DNA of 36,479 nucleotides from Kiritimatiellia bacterium (GTDB lineage: Bacteria > Verrucomicrobiota > Kiritimatiellia > RFP12 > UBA1067): contig JAFUEM010000036.1 in assembly GCA_017463935.1 (NCBI GenBank), positions 1 through 36,479 of the forward strand, written 5' to 3'. Shown here piece after piece: positions 31,853 through 36,479 of the stretch. Numbering within the stretch: position 1 is the first letter of the stretch; each line of letters begins with the position of its first letter. The notes under the pieces were generated by a model. It did not search any database. It saw nothing but the letters and a program-made list of their open reading frames with translations, and had not been told where the DNA came from. Both the position numbers and the translations under genes were made by a program.

Positions 31853-33664
31853 ATGTCAAAAGATAATATGCTGAAAGAGGATTCCCAGACCAGCGAATAT
31901 CTCGTCTGTTTCTATGATGTCTTAGGGCAGAAGGAATGGATGAAAACTGCCGTCAAAGACTGTGCCGTGATACCGGGAAAGCAAGATGAGTTGAATCGGA
32001 TTGCGTCATTGACGATGACAGCATGTCAGAAGATTAGAGATGCCATTTCTAGATTCTCTAAAGAAAATTCCATTCGCCTCATCAAAGGAAAAGATTACGG
32101 TGTACAGCAATTCTCCGATTCAACAGTCATATATGTCAGAAAATCGATAGAATTGGCTCCAAGACTGTTTTATGAAGTTCTTTTGGATGTATCATGCCAT
32201 ATACTTGAATCGCAAGCGGAAGGTCTTGGTATAAGAGGCGGCGTTACTATCGGATTGGTTTGGCCTGTCGCAGGAGGAACATTTTGTGGTCCGGCTTTGG
32301 ATGAAGTGTCAAATTTAGAATGCAAAACTGCGTTTTGGCAGAGAATAGTGGTTTCTGATAGATATGTGCAATGGATTGGGAAGGAGATGGTTGACGATGG
32401 AATTTCAGACAAACGTAAAGAGGGTCTGAGCGATTTAAACAGTCTTTTGCGTTGGGGGGTTGATACAGAGTGTTATTTGAATGTTTTTAATAGTGCCGTT
32501 GCTTGCAGGATGGACAGTGACGCTGGCTATGAGAAATATAAGTGTGTCTATAATGCTGCATGGAAGATGGTAAATGAGACTTTGTGGTCATCCAAGAAAC
32601 CTTATGTGTGGAAGTATTTCTTTACGGAAGACACATATGACTATCGCAAAAAAGCAAGTGCCGAGGTGCCGAGGGATAATGGATTCCATGACGATAAAGA
32701 TAGCGCACTTGAGAATGTCAATGTAGGGCGTTATTTCGTTTGTTACCTTAAACTTCTTCCGTTGTCATTGATACCGAAGGACAAGGAATTGATAGAAACT
32801 GGGTATTGCAATTTAGGCTATTCTCATTCAAATGCTACGACGATTATGCTGCTCCAGTGTGGAATGGCGAATTTAATGGCATGGAGACGTGAATGCAGTA
32901 AGAGGCATCCCGATGTTGAGACAGGAATTCAACAGATAGGGAACTATGTCTTGATCTATGTAAAGGATGATATAGCCGAGGCCTATCTTGCTTTTGTTGA
33001 AGCACTTCACGTTGTTGAAATATTCAAGTTGCTAGCTTTGCACGCGCAGCATTTCATGACGGGGGCAATCGCAATAGGATGTGGATGGACGTTAGCCAAA
33101 GATTGCCTTTGCGGTCCTGTTGTCGGTGAAGTAGACTCGTTGGCTACGAAGAATGTGCCATATCCAAGGATTGTGATCTCCTCTGACATGGTTGACAGCA
33201 TGCATAGGCGGCTTATTTGCGGGACGGGTTTGAAATTTGACGGGCGAGTGCATGAGGACATTGATGGTTGCTGGATTTGGGATGATTTTGCCGAGATGTC
33301 AAAGCGACAAGATATTGCAGGTATAGAAATCAAAGTTTATATGAAGGAAGTGTTGAGGCATTATATGTTTCGGCACCTTGTCATGTGGCATTTTCGACAC
33401 AGGAATAATGAAGGTTCTGCTTTCGCCAGGCAGATGCATTTAGCTACTCGGAGGTTGATGGGAATAGCCGAAGAGCTGGAATGGAAAGATTTGTATGATG
33501 AGGCTGAGAAGTTGGCCATAGAAGACTTGAAGACAATTGAACCATTGGAAGCGGGCACGTATCCGTGGATATTGTGTCGTTATATTGGCATGCCAATTTT
33601 TGAGCCAAGAATCGGTTCTTCTGCACCATGGATTAATTTCGCGTCTGCACATTCCATACTCTAA
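31853..33664 (+). CDS. Tandem cyclase-homology-domain protein (Pycsar-cyclase-like), copy B
   Basis: The product (603 aa) is a paralogue of the 23558 gene with the same two-part layout. Domain 1 has YLVCFYDVLGQ (Asp22), VQQFSDSTVIYV (Asp89), GIRGGVTIGLVWPVAGG and CGPALDEVSNLECKTAFWQRIV. Domain 2 (from about 291) has GRYFVCYLKLLP, IQQIGNYVLIYV (I362-G-N364 in place of FSD), MTGAIAIGCGW, CGPVVGEVDSL and PYPRIVIS, again without the metal aspartates. No transmembrane segments are apparent. There is no clear ribosome binding site, and upstream and downstream spacers suggest a separate module. Function as a nucleotide cyclase is inferred from motif order only. Confidence 0.7.
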   Translation: MSKDNMLKEDSQTSEYLVCFYDVLGQKEWMKTAVKDCAVIPGKQDELNRIASLTMTACQKIRDAISRFSKENSIRLIKGKDYGVQQFSDSTVIYVRKSIELAPRLFYEVLLDVSCHILESQAEGLGIRGGVTIGLVWPVAGGTFCGPALDEVSNLECKTAFWQRIVVSDRYVQWIGKEMVDDGISDKRKEGLSDLNSLLRWGVDTECYLNVFNSAVACRMDSDAGYEKYKCVYNAAWKMVNETLWSSKKPYVWKYFFTEDTYDYRKKASAEVPRDNGFHDDKDSALENVNVGRYFVCYLKLLPLSLIPKDKELIETGYCNLGYSHSNATTIMLLQCGMANLMAWRRECSKRHPDVETGIQQIGNYVLIYVKDDIAEAYLAFVEALHVVEIFKLLALHAQHFMTGAIAIGCGWTLAKDCLCGPVVGEVDSLATKNVPYPRIVISSDMVDSMHRRLICGTGLKFDGRVHEDIDGCWIWDDFAEMSKRQDIAGIEIKVYMKEVLRHYMFRHLVMWHFRHRNNEGSAFARQMHLATRRLMGIAEELEWKDLYDEAEKLAIEDLKTIEPLEAGTYPWILCRYIGMPIFEPRIGSSAPWINFASAHSIL

Positions 33665-33730
33665 GGCGTCGTGCTTGATAAACAGGTTTAATCCTGGCTG
33701 CACTTCTGATCCGGATGACCTAGTCGACAA

Positions 33731-33747
33731 AGCGGACAAGTTCCGCT
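33731..33747. repeat. Perfect 6-bp inverted repeat before the small-gene cluster
   Basis: AGCGGA (33731-33736) pairs with TCCGCT (33742-33747), ending two bases before ATG 33750. It could occlude the translation start of the first small gene or mark the 3' end of the cyclase-like mRNA. No T-run follows. Confidence 0.4.
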
Positions 33748-33749
33748 AG

Positions 33750-33860
33750 ATGGCTGATATGTCCCAACCTAGCGAAGGCAAGTCTTGTGATGAAAGGGTT
33801 AAGAAGCTTTCAGTCGATATGTTCAATCGTGAAAACTCGATGAAGAGGTTATTGGAATGA
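33750..33860 (+). CDS. Small hypothetical protein (36 aa)
   Basis: The frame encodes MADMSQPSEGKSCDE, then a charged helical stretch (RVKKLSVDMFNRENSM), and ends KRLLE. It is soluble, with no known domain. A stop lies directly before the ATG and no Shine-Dalgarno is visible, so it rests mainly on the ATGA overlap with the following small gene. It could be a coupling peptide or not be a gene. Confidence 0.4.
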   Translation: MADMSQPSEGKSCDERVKKLSVDMFNRENSMKRLLE

Positions 33861-33979
33861 CGCTATCTTCGATTATGCTGAAAATCGCTATCGCGCTAGG
33901 GGGCATTGCTCTCCTCGGCGCGATTTTGGTTGTTGTGGCTGTAATGAATCCTCCCAAAGAATATAAAGGAGCCGAATGA
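33857..33979 (+). CDS. Small single-span membrane protein (40 aa)
   Basis: The frame encodes MTLSSIMLK, then a hydrophobic stretch IAIALGGIALLGAILVVVAV and a short polar tail (MNPPKEYKGAE). GAAGAGG (33842-33848) precedes the ATG by 8 bases, and the start overlaps the upstream stop, while its own stop overlaps the next ATG. The protein should be a single-pass inner-membrane peptide. No family was recognised. Lying after the second tandem cyclase-like gene, it might be a partner of it, but the locus end is an equally plausible reason for its location. Confidence 0.6.
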   Translation: MTLSSIMLKIAIALGGIALLGAILVVVAVMNPPKEYKGAE

Positions 33980-34146
33980 AAATCGCACTGATTGTAGTCG
34001 GCGTTATAGTCGTTGCTGCTATTGCGTTTTCCGTATGGAGTCGCATAGCTTACCGCCGCTGGCGCAATCGTTTCGACGCAATGACGCCCGACGAGCAGCG
34101 CAAGGAGCAGGAGCGGCTGTACAAGGCGCAACAGATGGGAACGTAA
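33976..34146 (+). CDS. Small single-span membrane protein (56 aa)
   Basis: The product starts MKIALIVVGVIVVAAIAF, a single hydrophobic helix, followed by a basic region (YRRWRNRF) and a charged tail (MTPDEQRKEQERLYKAQQ) that should lie in the cytoplasm. AAAGGAG (33965-33971) is at good spacing and the ATG overlaps the previous stop, so the gene is well supported. No family recognised. A hairpin terminator follows 33 bases after the stop. Confidence 0.65.
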   Translation: MKIALIVVGVIVVAAIAFSVWSRIAYRRWRNRFDAMTPDEQRKEQERLYKAQQMGT

Positions 34147-34178
34147 AACAGTTGAAAGTTGAGGAGTTGAAAAGTCTG

Positions 34179-34204
34179 AAGGCCGTCCGCGAGGGCGGCC
34201 TTTG
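34179..34204 (+). terminator. Hairpin terminator at the end of the locus
   Basis: AAGGCCGTCC (34179-34188) pairs with GGGCGGCCTT (34193-34202) with one G-T pair and loop GCGA, followed by TT. The stem is strong and GC-rich while the T-run is short. It lies 33 bases after the last small gene and marks the 3' end of the operon. Just before it, GTTGAAAGTTGAGGAGTTGA (34151-34170) is a short direct repeat. Confidence 0.65.
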
Positions 34205-34264
34205 CTGCATTGCGAAGGTACGGGCGGAAAACCGTTTGAGATTTCGATGCGAGCGGAGACCTTA

Positions 34265-34349
34265 TCGTGCAGAAAGTGTGATGGTTGAGGCAAATGTTCG
34301 CGCAGAAAGTGTGAATCAATGTAGGGAAGTTCGCGCAGAAAATGCGTAG
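34265..34349 (+). repeat. 33-bp tandem repeat, about 2.5 copies
   Basis: TCGTGCAGAAAGTGTGA (34265), TCGCGCAGAAAGTGTGA (34298) and TCGCGCAGAAAATGCGT (34331) begin units spaced exactly 33 bases apart. A related fragment, CGGGCGGAAAACCGT, lies at 34221. The units lie between the terminator and the mnmA promoter in the 299-base gap 34147-34445, which has no convincing gene. Confidence 0.7.
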
Positions 34350-34368
34350 CCGAGAGTCGCGATTCCGA

Positions 34369-34398
34369 CTGACGCGCGCGATCGGGATGTGATATACT
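34369..34398 (+). promoter_or_regulatory. Promoter of mnmA
   Basis: CTGACG (34369-34374) and TATACT (34393-34398) are spaced 18 bases, with the extended element TGTGATATACT. Transcription would begin about 34405, so the long-frame start at 34389 for mnmA is excluded. Confidence 0.6.
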
Positions 34399-34445
34399 AC
34401 CGCACGTCCCGGCTGGCGGTGCACGGCCGGGCACGTGAGATGGAG

Positions 34446-35525
34446 ATGAACGAACAGAGCGGAGGCGGCGCGTTGCGGTACGCGGTCGGCCTGTCGGGCG
34501 GCGTCGATTCGAGCGTCGCGGCGCTGCTTCTCAAGGAGCAGGGCCACGTGGTCGTCGGCGTCACCATGAAGCTGTGGCGCGAGGGCGTCTACAAGGGCGG
34601 CACGCGCGACGCCTGCTTCGGCGCGCACGAGGTCGAGGACATCGCGACCGCCCGCGCGCTCGCGGCGCGGCTGGGCATCGACTACCGCGTCTTCGACTGC
34701 TTCGACGTCTACAACCGCGAGGTCATCGCGTACTTCCGCGACACCTACCTCTCGGGCCGCACGCCCAACCCCTGCGTGCGCTGCAATGCGCTGCTCAAGT
34801 TCGGCCTTCTGCCGCGCCTCGCGCAGGCGGCGGGGCTCGCGTTCGACCGGTTCGCGACGGGCCACTACGCGCGGATCGTGCGCGTCGGCGACCGGCTCGC
34901 GGTCGCGCGCGCCAAGGACGCGTCAAAGGACCAGTCGTATTTCCTCTACCGGCTCACGCAGGAGCAGCTGGCGAAAAGCGCGTTCCCGCTCGGCGACTAC
35001 ACGAAGGCGGAGATCCGCCGTCTCGCGGCGGCGCGCGGCCTCGCCGTCGCCGACCGCCCCGACTCGCAGGATTTCTACTCGGGCGACAAGAACGAGTTGA
35101 TCGGCGCGCCCGACCGCCCCGGCGACATCGTGGATCTGTCGGGAAAGGTGCTCGGCCGCCACAACGGCTTCTGGCACTACACCGTCGGCCAGCGCAAGGG
35201 GCTCGGCATCGGCGGCGGCACGCCGTTCTACGTCGTCGACGTGAACGCCTGCCGCAACCAGGTGATCGTCGGGCGCGCGGACGACGCGGTGCGCACGTCG
35301 CTGGAGGTGACGGACATGGTGTACGGCGCACTCGCGCCCGACGCCGACGGCCCCGTGCCGTGCCGCGTCAAGGTGCGCTCGGCGGGCGAACCGAAGGGCC
35401 CGGCCGTCCTCTGCGGCAGCCGCTGCGAATTCCCGAACGGCCTCGCGGGCGTCGCGCCCGGCCAGAGCGCCGTCTTCTACGCCGCCGATTCCGACGTGAT
35501 CCTCGCCGGCGGCGTCATCCGCTGA
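34446..35525 (+). CDS. mnmA: tRNA-specific 2-thiouridylase MnmA
   Basis: The product (359 aa) is an MnmA-type tRNA 2-thiouridylase. It has YAVGLSGGVDSSVAALLL (the ATP-binding PP-loop, S17-S23), GRTPNPCVRCNALLKFG (C110, C113), FATGHYARI, SKDQSYFLYRL, YTVGQRKGLGI, and a C-terminal beta-barrel domain. It thiolates U34 of Lys, Glu and Gln tRNAs. C113 corresponds to the nucleophilic Cys of E. coli MnmA. At the place of the second catalytic Cys (DSTGICF in E. coli) this protein reads DSQDFYSGD (206-214), without a Cys. The start is ATG 34446 (or 34440). The gene is much richer in G+C than the locus to its left. Confidence 0.88.
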   Translation: MNEQSGGGALRYAVGLSGGVDSSVAALLLKEQGHVVVGVTMKLWREGVYKGGTRDACFGAHEVEDIATARALAARLGIDYRVFDCFDVYNREVIAYFRDTYLSGRTPNPCVRCNALLKFGLLPRLAQAAGLAFDRFATGHYARIVRVGDRLAVARAKDASKDQSYFLYRLTQEQLAKSAFPLGDYTKAEIRRLAAARGLAVADRPDSQDFYSGDKNELIGAPDRPGDIVDLSGKVLGRHNGFWHYTVGQRKGLGIGGGTPFYVVDVNACRNQVIVGRADDAVRTSLEVTDMVYGALAPDADGPVPCRVKVRSAGEPKGPAVLCGSRCEFPNGLAGVAPGQSAVFYAADSDVILAGGVIR

Positions 35526-35534
35526 CGGCCGCGC

Positions 35535-35563
35535 TTGGGCGCGGGGCGGAATTGTGATATACT
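35535..35563 (+). promoter_or_regulatory. Promoter of the secreted thioredoxin-like gene
   Basis: TTGGGC (35535-35540) and TATACT (35558-35563) are spaced 17 bases, with TGTGATATACT at 35553-35563. The start codon follows 20 bases later. Confidence 0.6.
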
Positions 35564-35583
35564 TATCGGCACTGGAGGGATTG

Positions 35584-36479
35584 ATGAAAAAGTTCGGAAT
35601 CTATCTACTGGCGGCGGCGCTGGCGGTGGCCGGCCCGGCGCGCGCGGCGGAGGCCCCGGAGGAAGTGCCGGAAGGCAGCACCGTCCTCATCCTGCAGGTC
35701 GGCAGCGACTGGTGCGTCGCGGGCGACGCGGTGCAGCGCGTCTTCGAGAGCGATGCGTTCAAGGCGCTCCTCCCGGACACCGCGATCCGCGTCCTCTACG
35801 ACGAGATGGAGGAGCCGACGCCCGCGGTCGCCGAGCGGAACAAGACGCTCGCCGACATCGTCGTGCGCACGCGCCGCTTCCCCGCGCTCACCTGCTACAC
35901 CGACCGCCACGTCTACGCGCAGCTCGACGGTCTGCCGCAGGACATCACCGCCGACGCGCTCGCGCAAAGAATCGCGGCGGCGACGGCGGGCAAGGACGCG
36001 GCCGAGCGCCTCTTCGCCGAAGGGAAGTACGGCGAGGGCTTCGACATCCTCGCGCGCCAGATGGGGCCGTTCCATTTCGACGCGCTGACGAAGGGCCGCG
36101 TCGCCTACGAGGAGGAGTGGAAGAAGCTGGCGGACGCGGGCACGGCCGAGGCGCGCGGCTGGCTCGCGCACTTCACGATGAAGGAGGGCGTCAAGACCGT
36201 CACCGACGCGAACGCATTCCGCGAGCAGAAGGATTTCGCAGGCGGCCGCGCCTACATCGCCGACCTGCGCGCGCTCCCGGCCGCGCACCTGTCGCTCAGC
36301 CAGCGCCAGTCGATCGAGATGGCGGAGTATGCGCTGTGGCGCACGGAGACGGACGAGGCGGCGCGGCAGAAGTGCCGCGGTCTGCTGGAGAAGGTGCTCG
36401 CGATGGGGCGCGACACGCTCTGGGGCCAGGCGGCGCTCGGGTATCTCAAGATGGGCGGGGCGGACATCGCGTCGCGGCC
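35584..36479 (+). CDS. Secreted thioredoxin-like protein, 3' end outside the window
   Basis: At least 298 residues are present with no stop before the window edge. The start is ATG 35584 after GGAGGGA (35574-35580). The first 21-22 residues (KKFGIYLLAAALAVAGPARA) form a signal peptide with an ARA-A type cleavage site. VLILQVGSDWCVAGDAV follows, where thioredoxin-like proteins carry GSDWCxxC; the second Cys is replaced by Gly (C44-V-A-G47). FPALTCYTD is a possible cis-Pro-region counterpart. A helical region, perhaps of TPR-like repeats, follows from about residue 125. Redox activity is doubtful; a chaperone-like or structural role in the envelope is possible. Confidence 0.75.
   Translation, partial: MKKFGIYLLAAALAVAGPARAAEAPEEVPEGSTVLILQVGSDWCVAGDAVQRVFESDAFKALLPDTAIRVLYDEMEEPTPAVAERNKTLADIVVRTRRFPALTCYTDRHVYAQLDGLPQDITADALAQRIAAATAGKDAAERLFAEGKYGEGFDILARQMGPFHFDALTKGRVAYEEEWKKLADAGTAEARGWLAHFTMKEGVKTVTDANAFREQKDFAGGRAYIADLRALPAAHLSLSQRQSIEMAEYALWRTETDEAARQKCRGLLEKVLAMGRDTLWGQAALGYLKMGGADIASR

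Noticed and set aside
34035-34349. 104-aa frame covering the tandem repeat
   Set aside because: It overlaps the 56-aa membrane gene in another phase, passes through the terminator stem and has no ribosome binding site.
34050-34865. Minus-strand 271-aa frame across the end of the locus and the start of mnmA
   Set aside because: It runs opposite mnmA, the terminator and the tandem repeat, and has the low-complexity composition of a shadow frame.
34574-35557. 327-aa + strand frame in another phase of mnmA
   Set aside because: Almost only Arg, Ala, Gly and Pro; it is the out-of-phase reading of GC-rich mnmA.
35605-36288. Long minus-strand open frame opposite the last gene
   Set aside because: The + strand has a start, ribosome binding site, promoter and signal peptide. 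The minus frame is Arg-rich and is the usual artefact of GC-rich codon use.
1-36479. CRISPR array, tRNA or rRNA genes
   Set aside because: No regularly spaced identical repeats with unique spacers and no tRNA- or rRNA-like stretch were seen on either strand by eye.

Overview
The window is a bacterial surface-polysaccharide (capsule or O-antigen type) biosynthesis locus of about 34 kb, almost entirely on the + strand. A short mobile-element remnant lies to the left (3-134). To the right are a GC-rich housekeeping gene (mnmA, 34446-35525) and a secreted thioredoxin-like protein that runs off the end. The codon-biased GC-rich right flank, the intermediate GC of the locus, the dispersed short repeats and the gene families suggest a Gram-negative-type bacterium, perhaps of the PVC/Kiritimatiellota kind. 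That placement is a guess from style and not from a marker gene.

Layout. (a) 373-4346: a cytidylyltransferase, an aspartate/glutamate-racemase-like enzyme, a CDP-glycerol glycerophosphotransferase-like enzyme and a Wzx-type flippase. (b) 4435-16298: many glycosyltransferases, an FrhB-like/pyruvyl-transferase pair, a GxxExxY protein inside a repeat-bounded cassette, a hexapeptide acetyltransferase and a Wzy-like polymerase. (c) 16360-18902: two acyltransferase-3 membrane proteins (the first interrupted at a G8 tract) and a putative glycosyltransferase. (d) 18905-22172: RfbF, RfbG, an RmlC-like epimerase and an SDR reductase/epimerase, which together should make a CDP-6-deoxyhexose. (e) 22369-23577: another GT4. 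(f) 23558-28296: an accessory, probably defence-related block with a 627-aa tandem cyclase-homology protein, a YdcF/ElyC-like protein and an AbiL-like AAA ATPase/RloB pair with its own promoter. (g) 28430-31714: a WecG/TagA/CpsF enzyme and three more transferases. (h) 31853-34146: a second tandem cyclase-homology protein (603 aa) and three very small genes, two of them single-membrane-span proteins, closed by a hairpin terminator.

Most genes overlap their neighbour by 1-20 bases, often as ATGA, so the locus looks like long translationally coupled operons. The repeat units are presumably assembled by the glycosyltransferases, decorated by pyruvyl, acyl and perhaps glycerophosphate or amino-acid groups, flipped by Wzx and polymerised by the Wzy-like protein. 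I see no initiating phosphoglycosyltransferase, no Wza/Wzc export genes and no ABC transporter, so these must lie elsewhere.

The most interesting signals are: two paralogous proteins, each with two class III cyclase-like domains of which only the first keeps the metal-binding aspartates; an acyltransferase that one extra G in a G8 tract would restore to full length, ending in an ATGA overlap with the next gene; a dispersed repeat that inserts in the same reading frame into proteins; and three N-terminal stubs of deleted genes left inside the operon.
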